This document shows positions 9,713 to 17,864 of a stretch of DNA of 64,000 nt, one piece after another (within the stretch, counting starts at the first letter, position 1; the number at the start of each line of letters is the position of its first letter). The notes under the pieces were generated by a model. The model saw only the letters and a list, made by a program, of their open reading frames with translations. It had not been told where the DNA came from and searched no databases. Source of the DNA: Phycisphaerae bacterium. Lineage in GTDB: Bacteria; Planctomycetota; Phycisphaerae; UBA1845; Fen-1342. Position numbers and translations under genes: made by a program. Location: NCBI GenBank assembly GCA_030428945.1, contig JAUIEC010000010.1, positions 62,001 through 126,000 of the forward strand, in the 5' to 3' direction.

Positions 9713-11185
9713 ATGTCCGTTCATGATCCGCACGCCCAGCCTGCCTGGCCGGTGCTGCGCCTGCTCAGAGCCGGAATCTCGTTCTGGACGCTGCTGCTGG
9801 CGTTTGCGGCCGTTCTGTCGATCTATGCGACCGGCCGCATCCTTGACGCCGCCTGGGTCCAGTCCGGCAACGGGCTCGTGCTGCGGCAGAAACAGACCGA
9901 GGTGACCGCCTTCGCCGGCGGCAGCGGTGCCCTCGCCGTCTGGCGACAGATGACCGAAAACGCCCCCGAGGATGCGGAGCGGGTCGGCCCGTTCTCCGCA
10001 CTCGCCCGACACGAAGCCGACTGCTTTGCCCAGACCGTCAACGGCGTGGCCACCGGCAGACTGCTGTTCGCCCCGGGCGGGACGCTTCCGGCCGGGCTGG
10101 CCGGAGAACTCGGCGACGCCAGCATCGAACGCGAACTGCTCGCGCGGATGGGACGCGAGATGTCGCGCGTGATGACGGCGGGGCAGCCTTCGCTGCTGTC
10201 CGGCGTGACCCGCGGCCTGGCCGGGTTCGGCTGGCTGGTGACCCAGCGTCCGCTGTTCGCGATTCTGTTCGGCGGCATCTCACTGGCGATCCTGAGTTTC
10301 TTCGGGATGGCGATCTGCCGCTTCCACGCGATTCGAACCACCCGCAACGAAACCGCCCCGATCGGGGCCGTGATGAACTTCACCCGCGAGAAGTGGCGGG
10401 CGGCTTTCGTCGCCCCGCTGCTGCCGCTGTTCCTGCTGACCGGAATCGCGGTCGCGCTGATGGTGGTCGGACTGATCGGCGCGATCCCGGTGCTGGGCGA
10501 GTGGTTCGCGGCACTGACCTACGGACTGGCCCTGCTGCTTGGCGTCGGACTGGCGTTCTGCGCCCTGGCCAGCGTGTTCGGCTTCCCGCTGATGTGGCCG
10601 ACCGTCGCGCTCGAGGGATCGGATTCGTTCGACGGCGTGCAGCATGCGGCCGGGTACCTGTTCCAGCGTCCCGGGCTGGTCTCGCTGTACGGCCTGATCC
10701 ACGTGGCGTTCGTGTCGGTCGCGTTCCTGTTCGCCCGCTTCGTGTTCATGCTGGTGCTGAAGCTGACCCACGTCTTCACGGGCGTCGGGATCGGGGCGTT
10801 CGGGGCAGTGCACAGTTCGGCCGGCGAGGAACTCGGCAAGCTGGAAGGCATGTGGCAGATGCCGGCCTGGGCCGATCTGTCGGTGCTGCCGGCGGCGGTG
10901 CCGTTCTGGGGCGTGTTCGACCCGACCGAGAGCCTGGGCGGTTCGCAGGGGGCGGCCGGGTTCGTGCTGGCGGTCTGGGTGTTCTGCCTGGTGGGGCTGC
11001 TGGCGGCGTTCGTGCTGAATGCGGTGCTGGTGGGCTGGACCGAGTTGTACATCCTGCTGCGGAACCAGATCGACGGCATCGAGTACGACTTCATCTTCTG
11101 CGAAGAACTCGACGATGAGCTCGAATCGGACCTGAACCCGGAGCCCGATGACCAGGCCCCGGCGGACGAACCGGCCGCGGGCTGA
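9713..11185 (+). CDS. Multipass membrane protein, unknown function
   Basis: The protein has 490 residues and about six or more membrane helices: one near the N-terminus (FWTLLLAFAAVLSIYATG), four between about 175 and 350, and one near 430 (VWVFCLVGLLAAFVLNAVLV). The C-terminus is an acidic tail (EELDDELESDLNPEPDD). An extramembrane segment of about 120 residues follows the first helix. No known transporter motif was found. The ATG at 9713 is preceded by AGGAG at good spacing; 54 upstream in-frame bases in the repeat-flanked gap are rejected. It precedes the FecR-domain gene by about 90 bases, so the two may form a unit. Confidence 0.78.
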   Translation: MSVHDPHAQPAWPVLRLLRAGISFWTLLLAFAAVLSIYATGRILDAAWVQSGNGLVLRQKQTEVTAFAGGSGALAVWRQMTENAPEDAERVGPFSALARHEADCFAQTVNGVATGRLLFAPGGTLPAGLAGELGDASIERELLARMGREMSRVMTAGQPSLLSGVTRGLAGFGWLVTQRPLFAILFGGISLAILSFFGMAICRFHAIRTTRNETAPIGAVMNFTREKWRAAFVAPLLPLFLLTGIAVALMVVGLIGAIPVLGEWFAALTYGLALLLGVGLAFCALASVFGFPLMWPTVALEGSDSFDGVQHAAGYLFQRPGLVSLYGLIHVAFVSVAFLFARFVFMLVLKLTHVFTGVGIGAFGAVHSSAGEELGKLEGMWQMPAWADLSVLPAAVPFWGVFDPTESLGGSQGAAGFVLAVWVFCLVGLLAAFVLNAVLVGWTELYILLRNQIDGIEYDFIFCEELDDELESDLNPEPDDQAPADEPAAG

Positions 11186-11275
11186 CTTGAAACTGGCGGT
11201 TGACCTCGGAACCCCGGCGTCCATAATGAATTAGAAGTCCGCCGGGCTCCCACCTCGAAATGCGCGGAGTGTCGC

Positions 11276-12346
11276 ATGTCACGTCCTGTACTGCTGTTGG
11301 CTATCGGACTCTGCACGTCGATCGGGTTTGCCCAGACGATCGAACCCGTCGAACCGCCCAGCGGGGCCCGGAATTCCGTCGGGCAGACGCCGCCGCCGAC
11401 CTCGGCGCCGGCCGCGGCCGACCCGGCCGGCGATCCCGATCGCCAGTTGATCAAGGCCCGGGTGATCGAGTTGACCGGCGACGTCAAGTACGCCCCGCTC
11501 GGCTCGCGGGCGTGGAAGCCCCTGGCATTGGACGATGAGCTCCCGGAAGGGACGCAGATCATCACGGGTGTCCGCTCGGCCGTGAAGCTGCAGATCGGCG
11601 ACCAGGAGCCGTACAGTTGCCTGCTGATCGAGTCGGTCGGGCTGACGGTGCTGAACGAGGCCGCGATCGCCGCCGGCGTCAAGCGGGTGCAGATCGGCGT
11701 CGGCTACGGTCGCGTGCGGGCGGGTGTGGCCGAGGGCGGCCTGCAGAGCGACTTCACGGTGCACAGTCCGGTGGCGACGCTGTCGAAGCGGGGCACCTGG
11801 AACTTCACGCTGTACTACGAGCGCGACACGGACATCTTCGAGATCGGTCTGCTGGATCGCGGGCTGGTGCAGGCGCTCAGCCGGGTGTCGGGCCAGTCGC
11901 GGAGCGTGCGTCCGGGCGAATACGTGACGCAGGCGATGCGGGCGTGGCTCGACGAAGCGCAGATCGCGCGGAACGTGGCCATCCCCGACATCCTCGGGCA
12001 GGGCGAGATCGACATCGCGTTCAACCGCCTGCGGGATGACGGGCTGGGTGTGCTCGATCCCGGCAGCGGCCGGCGGGTGCTGATCAACCTGGTGTCGCCG
12101 CAGGCCCGGGCGTTCTTCGCCCAGCGACTGCGTGAGACGCTCGGGGGCGAAGTGCTGCCGCCGATCACGCCGGGCCGCCAACTGCGTCCGGAGGGCTTCT
12201 TCGGCACGGGCCGGGGCGACCAGTTGATCGACGTGGTGATCAGCGCGTCCGATTCGCTGGTGCAGAAGGGCAACGCCCGCCCCGGGACCTACCGGTTCCG
12301 CAAGTCCGCCCTGCAGGGCTGGATGCAGCGCAACGCCAGGCCCTAG
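11276..12346 (+). CDS. Secreted protein with FecR-like domain
   Basis: The 356-aa protein begins with a short signal peptide (MSRPVLLLAIGLCTSIGFAQ). Residues about 60-215 read like a FecR domain: a VIELTGDVKYAPLG strand, WKPLALDDELPEGTQI, an IGVGYGRVRAGV segment and HSPVATLSKRGTW. FecR proteins classically relay periplasmic signals to an ECF sigma factor, but many planctomycetal FecR-domain proteins stand alone. No sigma factor or N-terminal membrane anchor is seen here, so a structural or ligand-binding role is equally likely. The C-terminal 130 residues are not recognised. The ATG has GGAG seven bases upstream. The TAG stop runs straight into octamer repeats. Confidence 0.8.
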   Translation: MSRPVLLLAIGLCTSIGFAQTIEPVEPPSGARNSVGQTPPPTSAPAAADPAGDPDRQLIKARVIELTGDVKYAPLGSRAWKPLALDDELPEGTQIITGVRSAVKLQIGDQEPYSCLLIESVGLTVLNEAAIAAGVKRVQIGVGYGRVRAGVAEGGLQSDFTVHSPVATLSKRGTWNFTLYYERDTDIFEIGLLDRGLVQALSRVSGQSRSVRPGEYVTQAMRAWLDEAQIARNVAIPDILGQGEIDIAFNRLRDDGLGVLDPGSGRRVLINLVSPQARAFFAQRLRETLGGEVLPPITPGRQLRPEGFFGTGRGDQLIDVVISASDSLVQKGNARPGTYRFRKSALQGWMQRNARP

Positions 12347-12392
12347 CAGTCAGCAGGTCACAAGCAAGTCAGCAGGCCAGCGACCCACTGAC
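12344..12392 (+). repeat. TRAGCARG-type octamers abutting the FecR gene stop
   Basis: Immediately after the TAG, degenerate 8-bp units (CAGTCAGC, AGGTCACA, AGCAAGTC, AGCAGG) extend about 45 bases. This is a short, decayed member of the octamer class also found at 19482, 21744, 31534 and 55401. There is no opposing pyrimidine arm. The rest of the gap to 12674 holds a palindromic element and a terminator. Confidence 0.65.
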
Positions 12393-12510
12393 CGGGGCAC
12401 CGGAACTCGTCCGGGGTTCCGGGTGGTCGACCTCTGTTGCCACCGCTTCCTGAGCGCTGTCATCTTTGCGGGCGTCGACTCCCGGCGGTGGTCGGAACTG
12501 CCACGGGGTA

Positions 12511-12575
12511 GGGCATCGACGCGCGCGGCGTTGCGGGTTGACACGCGCGCCGCGGTCGCGTCGATGACGCACCCT
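12511..12575. repeat. Palindromic dispersed element (class E), copy 1
   Basis: The unit starts GGCATCGACGCGCGC and ends GCGTCGATGACGCACCC, so its ends are inverted (GCATCGACGC against GCGTCGATG). Related copies lie at 31671-31739 (inverted) and 33046-33115, where they are joined to a second element. Here only the palindromic half is present, preceded by a remnant (ACTGCCACGG) of the junction seen in the other copies. No coding function is proposed. Confidence 0.75.
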
Positions 12576-12610
12576 GCGGCTCCACTTCGATTGGCGAACG
12601 CGCGAAAGAA

Positions 12611-12655
12611 CAGACGCCCACCCGGCCGCGTTGGTCGGATGGGCGTCTGCGTGTT
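12611..12655 (-). terminator. Rho-independent-like terminator for the gene at 12674
   Basis: A ten-base perfect stem (CAGACGCCCA at 12611 with TGGGCGTCTG at 12640-12649) encloses a 19-base loop region. Read on the minus strand it follows the stop codon of the 12674-13483 gene by about 20 bases and is trailed by TTCTTTCG. The U-tract is imperfect, so efficiency is uncertain. Confidence 0.6.
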
Positions 12656-12673
12656 GTCGCCGGACCGTTCCGG

Positions 12674-13483
12674 CTAGTCGAGGAACGCCACGTGCCGCAT
12701 GGCCGGGGCTTCGGTCTCCCGGTTCATCAGCACGCGGTGCCAGCCGTCCAGCACGACCGTCTGGTGATCGTCGTGCCGGATGCGGCCTCGGACGAAGACG
12801 CCCGCGTCGCGGACCATAATCCGCCAGAACCAGCGCCGGGCGGCCGGACTCCGCTTGCGCAGCGCCCGGTAGGCGTCCGGAGTCAGTCCGTTCGGGTAGG
12901 CGTCGGTCACGTAGACCTGCATGCCACCGTCGCGGACCAGGTACTCGCAGACGTGGGCCTTGCCGCCGCCGCGACGGAGCGGTTCGCCCCGCAGCACGCG
13001 GTGCCGGTCCACCGGCAGGTTCGGCTCCGGCAGGAAGAACCATTCACCCTGGCGGATGAACGCTTCGTTCCGACGGCGATGGCGACGCTTGCGCCGCACA
13101 CCGACGCGGTCCTGCCGCTGTCGAACGGGAACCGGCTTGAGGGCCTCCATCGCCGTCTCGACGCTGGCGACCGAACGCCCCGGCACGGCCGCGACGAACC
13201 AGTGCCGCTCATCGTGGCCGCAGAGGAACTTCTCCTTCCGGCCGGCCGGTCCGGTGCGGGCCAGCAGCAGCAGGTGCCGCGCCCGCGGCCGGGCATCGAT
13301 GACCTCGACACGAACGGCCCGCGGATCGCGGGTGATTTCGAAGAACTCACCTTCGCGATCGGTGCGGACGTCCAGGCGGATGTCCGCCGGGGCCGTCCAG
13401 CGCATCCGGACAAGTCCCGGGCGGTCGATCACCCGGGCCCGGGCACCAATCCGGGCAAAGTGCTTATGCAACAACCCATCCAT
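12674..13483 (-). CDS. Conserved-looking unknown protein (269 aa)
   Basis: The product is soluble, with no signal peptide or membrane helix. It contains a very basic patch near the middle (VGVRRKRRHRRRNEAF) followed by QGEWFFLPEPNLPV, and a C-terminal region rich in R, H and W (MVRDAGVFVRGRIRHDDH). The basic patch could contact nucleic acid, but this is speculation. I do not recognise the family. The ATG at 13483 is preceded by AAAGGAAAA at ribosome-binding distance; the longer in-frame extension upstream has a cysteine- and proline-rich composition unlike the rest and is rejected. A terminator follows at 12611-12655 and a promoter-like sequence lies about 290 bases upstream. Confidence 0.7.
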   Translation of the reverse strand: MDGLLHKHFARIGARARVIDRPGLVRMRWTAPADIRLDVRTDREGEFFEITRDPRAVRVEVIDARPRARHLLLLARTGPAGRKEKFLCGHDERHWFVAAVPGRSVASVETAMEALKPVPVRQRQDRVGVRRKRRHRRRNEAFIRQGEWFFLPEPNLPVDRHRVLRGEPLRRGGGKAHVCEYLVRDGGMQVYVTDAYPNGLTPDAYRALRKRSPAARRWFWRIMVRDAGVFVRGRIRHDDHQTVVLDGWHRVLMNRETEAPAMRHVAFLD

Positions 13484-13769
13484 CGGGTTTTCCTTTCCAA
13501 AGTCGCCGCGGGCGCGCCATGGCCGCGCGGCAGGGGTACTGCCTGTTGGTAGCGCATGCTGAACCCTGCAAGAGCGTTCAGCAGGCGCGTGAGCGCGTGA
13601 CATCGCGTGTTGAATGGCCGCCTGACCAGAATCCGCCCGGCCTGCGCCGGACGTCAGCACAAGGCTAACGCAGCACGGGTCGACCGGAGCGGTCGGAGGT
13701 GGCGCTGTTTGATTCTGTACATCGCAGCATGACAAATCCTCGGGCAACGAAGTTGCTTTCGTGGAGAGT

Positions 13770-13797
13770 AGTATCGTTGTGGAGAGGGGGAAGTCAA
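13770..13797 (-). promoter_or_regulatory. Sigma70-like promoter candidate for the 12674-13483 gene
   Basis: On the minus strand TTGACT (13797-13792) and GATACT (13775-13770) are separated by 16 bases, in a locally AT-richer stretch. It would give an untranslated leader of roughly 280 bases across 13484-13763, in which I see no riboswitch, tRNA or small ORF with support. Its match to the -10 consensus is partial. Confidence 0.35.
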
Positions 13798-13806
13798 GGA
13801 AAAAGT

Positions 13807-14023
13807 AGGGAACAGGGAACAGGGAACAGGGAATAGGGAACAGGGAACAGGGAACAGGGGCTCCGCTTCCTGCTGGCCGGGGCTCGTATCACTGATTCGT
13901 ATGCAGCGCGATTACCGGAGACGGCGCATAGCTATCAGGGAAACCGTTGAGCGCGTCGCCCCCAACTGCGGCGTCAGGAGGGTCCACCTGTTCCCTGTTC
14001 CCTGTTCCCTGTTCCCTTCCCCC
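13807..14023. repeat. Inverted GGGAACA heptamer arrays flanking the 3' end of the DUF547 gene
   Basis: An array of GGGAACA units (13807-13860) faces its reverse complement TGTTCCC (13987-14023), separated by about 125 bases. Read in the direction of the DUF547 gene, the purine arm begins inside the last codons and the pyrimidine arm follows further downstream, so the transcript could fold into a long 3' hairpin. The intervening sequence includes CCGCTTCCTGCTGGCCGGGG, a core motif shared with the modules at 17577, 32850 and 37600. Confidence 0.85.
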
Positions 14024-14756
14024 CGTGATCATTCAGCGTCCAGTCGTATTCGATGTAGTGAATCGCCGGCGGCTGGTCGGTTTGTTTCAGGCGGGCGCTG
14101 AGGGTCGGGGAGAACTGGGCCGGGTAGGCCAGCAGTTGCTTGTCCTTCTGCTTGAAGTCGTCGGCGTACCATTCGTACAGCTTGGTCAGGTGCACCGCAT
14201 CCTCGGTCAGCTTCAGGAAGCGCGGATCGGCGTGCACCGCGCGGGCCTGCTCGGTCAACTGTTGTTCAAGCTTCGCACCGGTGTAGGCTTCGCGGCGCAG
14301 CGGGGGGCAGCCGACGCTGGCGCAGTTCAGTGCGAAGTGGATCCGCGGTTCCCTGAACACCGGGCGGATCTGCTGGTTCTCGATCTCGTCCAGCGTGTAG
14401 ACCTTGCCACTGAGGTGCCAGCGGCGGGCCTTCCAGCGATCCGCTTCCGGAATGTCCATGATCGACTTGAGTGGGTAGTGGTCGAGGATCAGCCGCAGCG
14501 TGGCCGCGTTGTAGGCGTTGATCCAGAACGCCAGGCGCTCGTCGCGGTCGAGCTTGTCCAGGTCGGCCTTGTCGAGTGTATCGAGATAGGCATCGAGCGC
14601 CCGCTGGTTGCGCTTCAGGCTGGCATAGTCGACCCAGCCGTCGCTGGTCACGTGCCCGCGCAGGATCTGGTTGAACGGCCGGTGATCCACCGTCTGGGCG
14701 GAGGCCGAGGCGAGCACCCAGGCAACGATCAGCGCGGGCAGCGTGCGGTACATCAT
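13974..14756 (-). CDS. DUF547-domain secreted protein
   Basis: After a signal peptide (RTLPALIVAWVLASASAQ) the 260-aa protein matches the DUF547 pattern: WVDYASLKRNQRALDAYL near the N-terminus, RLAFWINAYNAATLRLIL, LDEIENQQIRP and the hallmark HFALNCASVGCPPLR. DUF547 proteins are predicted exported proteins with a conserved Cys/His/Glu arrangement but no settled function. The tail GGKGTGNREQGTGGPS is simply the translation of the GGGAACA heptamer array that invades the 3' end, so the native C-terminus probably lay near WTLNDHG. AGAGG precedes the ATG at 14756. It lies about 100 bases downstream of the methyltransferase gene on the same strand. Confidence 0.88.
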   Translation of the reverse strand: MMYRTLPALIVAWVLASASAQTVDHRPFNQILRGHVTSDGWVDYASLKRNQRALDAYLDTLDKADLDKLDRDERLAFWINAYNAATLRLILDHYPLKSIMDIPEADRWKARRWHLSGKVYTLDEIENQQIRPVFREPRIHFALNCASVGCPPLRREAYTGAKLEQQLTEQARAVHADPRFLKLTEDAVHLTKLYEWYADDFKQKDKQLLAYPAQFSPTLSARLKQTDQPPAIHYIEYDWTLNDHGGKGTGNREQGTGGPS

Positions 14757-14826
14757 CCGGTCCTCTGCAGTGAAAACGTGAACGGGGCAAGGAGCAAACG
14801 GGTGGATTCGTCGGGTCGCCGGCCTC

Positions 14827-14858
14827 GCTCACTCGCAGCCTTCACCTGCTCACTTGAT
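14827..14858 (-). repeat. Octamer array overlapping the methyltransferase stop codon
   Basis: On the minus strand the TAA stop is followed directly by TCAAGTGAGCAGGTGAAGG and then a GAGTGAGCGAGG stretch: degenerate units of the TRAGCARG and GTGAAWGS classes. A pyrimidine-rich segment containing CGTTCACGTTTTCAC follows about 60 bases downstream. Confidence 0.65.
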
Positions 14859-15538
14859 TACTGTTTCCCGGCGACACTGACCAGCAGCGGGGCCAGCACG
14901 CTCATCTTGGATTGCCGCAGGCGGGCGAATCCGGCCTGCTGGACCAGGTCGCGGACGCGGCTCCACGCGGCGTGGTGCACGTTTTTCTCGACCCCGGCCA
15001 CGACGACGTCGAAGATCGTCCAGCCGATGACATTGTCGCGGAACCCGTCAATCAGGATCAGTATTCCATTCGGCCGCAGAACGCGGAAGAACTCCGCCAC
15101 GGCGATCGGCTGGTGCGGGTAGTGGTGGAACGAGTTGCAGCAGGTCAGCACGTCGAAGCTGGCGTCGCGGAACGGCAGATGCTCGGCGTCGCCGCGGACC
15201 GCGGTCAGCTTGTCGGGGCAGTCGCCGCCGGCGAATTTCTCGGCCGCCCGGCGGATCATCTCGTCGGCGTAGTCCAGCCCGACCAGGCGCTCGGCGTCGT
15301 CATCGGCGGCCAGCAGCGACAGCAGGCTGCCGGTTCCGCAGCCGACGTCGAGCACGCGGAACGGACCGCCGCCGCGGGCCCGCTGCCAGGCGAGGATCTC
15401 GCGCTGACAGCGGCGAATGCTGGGAAAGAAGACCAGTTCGTTCAGCCGCGAGTTGTCGTAGGACAGCGCCCACTTCTCGAAATGGTCCCGGGCGTGCCGC
15501 TTGACCGCCGCCCGACGGGTTTCGCTGGTGTGATTCAT
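14858..15538 (-). CDS. Class I SAM-dependent methyltransferase (Methyltransf_11 type)
   Basis: The 226-aa protein carries motif I VLDVGCGTGSLL, an acidic residue at the end of strand 2 (LVGLDYADEM), motif II/III equivalents (LPFRDASFDVLTCCNSFHHY) and the post-core strand LRPNGILILID. This is the UbiE/Methyltransf_11 subgroup of Rossmann methyltransferases, which use S-adenosylmethionine on small molecules or lipids. The substrate cannot be inferred. The C-terminal portion (WTIFDVVVAGVEKNVHHAAW) could sit at a membrane surface. It is divergent from the SLC13 permease, with about 230 bases between the starts. Confidence 0.88.
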   Translation of the reverse strand: MNHTSETRRAAVKRHARDHFEKWALSYDNSRLNELVFFPSIRRCQREILAWQRARGGGPFRVLDVGCGTGSLLSLLAADDDAERLVGLDYADEMIRRAAEKFAGGDCPDKLTAVRGDAEHLPFRDASFDVLTCCNSFHHYPHQPIAVAEFFRVLRPNGILILIDGFRDNVIGWTIFDVVVAGVEKNVHHAAWSRVRDLVQQAGFARLRQSKMSVLAPLLVSVAGKQ

Positions 15539-15768
15539 GCCGGCAGTATCGGCGGACAGGTCGCCCAGGGGAACAGGATGCGGGGCGGCGGCCGGGCGAT
15601 TTCCGGTTCCCGTTTTCGCGTGATCGCCGCGGCCTCGCGGGCATGCCGGGGCGCGATCGGGGGGGTAGAATGCGGCGGCAATTCGATGTGGATTGTGGAT
15701 TCCGGGAATCGGTTCTGCCGATTGTTCTCTGAATCGCCCCTGTCCGGGGCCTCTGATCGGGAGCGTTT

Positions 15769-17574
15769 GTGGCTGACTGGCAGGCCTGGTTTACGCTGGC
15801 CACGATTGGTTTTGTCTTCCTGGTGATGACCCGCGGGGTACCCCCCGATTTTGCGCTCTGGGGTGGCACGATCCTGGTGGCCATCATCGGGATCATCACG
15901 CCGGAGCAGGTGCTGACCGGGCTGGCCGAACCGGCCGTGGCGACGGTCGGGGCCCTGTTCGTGGTCTCGGCCGCGATGCGCGAAACCGGCGCCCTCGACG
16001 TGATCGGGCGGCGCGTGCTGGGATCGGCCCGCACGGAAAAGGGCGCCCTGGCCCGGCTGATTCCGCAGGTGACGGTCCTCTCGGCCTTTCTGAACAACAC
16101 GGCCGTCGTCGCGATGTTCGTCAACATGGTGGCCGACTGGTGCCGCCGGACGGGCGTCTCGCCGGGCCGGCTGCTGATGCCGCTGTCGTTCCTGTCGATC
16201 CTGGGGGGGATGTGCACGCTGATCGGGACCAGCACGAACCTGATCGTGCAGGACCTGATGGTCGCGCAGCCGCTGGTGCCGGGCGGCGAGGAGAAGATGC
16301 CCGGGTTGGGGATGTTCGAACTGGCCTGGATCGGCGTGCCGTGCGCGCTGGTCGGTGCGGTCTACCTGTACACGCTGGGTTCGCGGCTGCTGCCGGAGCG
16401 GCAGGACCTGATCGGGCACCTCGGCGAGGCGGCCCGCGAGTACACGGTGGAACTGCGGATCGAAGGGCACTGCCCGCTGGTCAACCAGACCGTCGAGCAG
16501 GCCGGCCTGCGACAGTTGCCGGGCCTGTACCTGGTCGAGATTGACCGTTCGAGCCGGATCATCTCGCCGGTCGAGCCGGACCAGACGCTGCTGGAGGGTG
16601 ACGAACTGACCTTTGCGGGCGTGGTCAGCACGATCGTCGACCTCGAACGCATCCCCGGACTGGTGCCGGTTGCCGACGGGTACGTGACCGACGCGACCGA
16701 GCGGCGCCGGCGGCGCTACTGCGAGGCGGTCATCTCGGGTACGTCCCCGCTGCTCGGCAAGATTGTCCGCGAAAGCAACTTTCGGGCGATCTACAACGCC
16801 GCGATCATCGCCGTGCACCGCGGCGGAAAACGACTGGCCGGCCGGATCGGTGACATCCGGCTCGAACCGGGCGACACGCTGCTGCTGCAGAGCGGCCCGG
16901 GCTTTGTGGCCGCGAATCAGAACAACCCCGATTTCTACCTGGTCAGCAGCATCGACCAGGCCCGTCCGGTGCGGCACGAGCGGGCGGTGCTGGCGCTGGG
17001 TCTGCTGGTGGTGCTGATCGGTCTGCTGGCGTTCGGCAAGTCGATCGGCGTGGCGCCGCAGGTCGCGGCCCTGCTGATCGCGGGCCTGATGATCATGAGT
17101 CGCTGTCTGTCGACCGGGGATGCCCGTCGCAGCGTGGAACTGAACGTGCTGCTGACGATCGCCGGTGCCTTCGGTCTCGGGGCGGCCCTGAAGAGCAGCG
17201 GGGCGGCCGACATGATCGCCGGGCAGGTCGTGAGTCTCAGCGGAGGCGGCAGCCCGCACGTGGCGCTGGCGATCGTCTACGGCATCACGATGATCATGCA
17301 CATGGTGGTGACCAGCAACGCGACGGCCGTGCTGATGTTTCCGCTGGCGATGAGCGTGGCCAGCGAGATGGGCGTCGACCTGCGGCCTTTCGCGATCACG
17401 GTGGCCTCCGCCTCGGCGGCCGGCTTCGCGACGCCGATGAGCTACCAGACCAACATGATGGTCTTCGGCCCGGGCGGGTACCGTTTCATGGACTTCATGC
17501 GCGTCGGCCTGCCCCTGCACCTGCTGCTATGGGGCCTGGCCGTGGCCCTGATCCCGATGATCTGGCGGTTTTAG
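15769..17574 (+). CDS. SLC13/DASS-family anion permease with two TrkA-C domains
   Basis: The 601-aa protein has the SLC13 plan: N-terminal helices with GALFVVSAAMRETGALD, the reentrant signature LSAFLNNTAVVAMF and SILGGMCTLIGTSTNLIV, then two TrkA-C (RCK-C) domains at about 220-300 and 305-385, then C-terminal helices with TSNATAVLMFPLAM. Such CitT-like proteins with central TrkA-C domains transport sulfate, dicarboxylates or other anions, coupled to sodium; the substrate here is undetermined. The start is GTG, with GGGAG seven bases upstream. The TAG stop is followed at once by a repeat module. It is convergent with the PEP-CTERM gene. Confidence 0.9.
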   Translation: MADWQAWFTLATIGFVFLVMTRGVPPDFALWGGTILVAIIGIITPEQVLTGLAEPAVATVGALFVVSAAMRETGALDVIGRRVLGSARTEKGALARLIPQVTVLSAFLNNTAVVAMFVNMVADWCRRTGVSPGRLLMPLSFLSILGGMCTLIGTSTNLIVQDLMVAQPLVPGGEEKMPGLGMFELAWIGVPCALVGAVYLYTLGSRLLPERQDLIGHLGEAAREYTVELRIEGHCPLVNQTVEQAGLRQLPGLYLVEIDRSSRIISPVEPDQTLLEGDELTFAGVVSTIVDLERIPGLVPVADGYVTDATERRRRRYCEAVISGTSPLLGKIVRESNFRAIYNAAIIAVHRGGKRLAGRIGDIRLEPGDTLLLQSGPGFVAANQNNPDFYLVSSIDQARPVRHERAVLALGLLVVLIGLLAFGKSIGVAPQVAALLIAGLMIMSRCLSTGDARRSVELNVLLTIAGAFGLGAALKSSGAADMIAGQVVSLSGGGSPHVALAIVYGITMIMHMVVTSNATAVLMFPLAMSVASEMGVDLRPFAITVASASAAGFATPMSYQTNMMVFGPGGYRFMDFMRVGLPLHLLLWGLAVALIPMIWRF

Positions 17575-17752
17575 GAGGGAGCGAGGGAAGGGAACAGGGA
17601 ACAGGGAACAGGGGGTTCCGCTTCAGTCCGGCCATGGCTTGCTGGCTCGATTTCTTCCTCGTCTGCCCACCGGCTCGCCAGTCGTGCTCATTTCCTCACG
17701 TGCTCACGTGCTCACTTGCTTACTTGGTTACTTGTTTACTTGCTCACTGAAG
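17575..17752. repeat. Repeat module after the permease stop
   Basis: Directly after the TAG comes a GGGAGCGA octamer and GGGAACA heptamers (17575-17615), then the core GTTCCGCTTCAGTCCGGCC, then pyrimidine octamers of the TRAGCARG class in reverse (CTTGCTTA, CTTGGTTA, TTGCTCAC; about 17688-17748). The two arms belong to different repeat classes, so stem pairing would be imperfect. The remaining 110 bases to 17865 show nothing recognisable. Confidence 0.8.
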
Positions 17753-17864
17753 AAGAACGCGGCGCCAGCCCGGGGGGGCGGACGCCGCGAACGTACGTGC
17801 GTGCCGGCCGGTCAGCGGTCGGCGCTCGCTCTCTCACAGAATCAGTCGTTCACGCAGGATCCGT

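Noticed and set aside
12907-13413. Alternative-frame ORF within the 12674 gene
   Set aside because: Serine/arginine-rich shadow; the 269-aa frame has a start with ribosome-binding site and a terminator.
13484-13769. tRNA or riboswitch in the long leader of the 12674 gene
   Set aside because: No cloverleaf, T-loop consensus or known riboswitch core could be recognised by eye.
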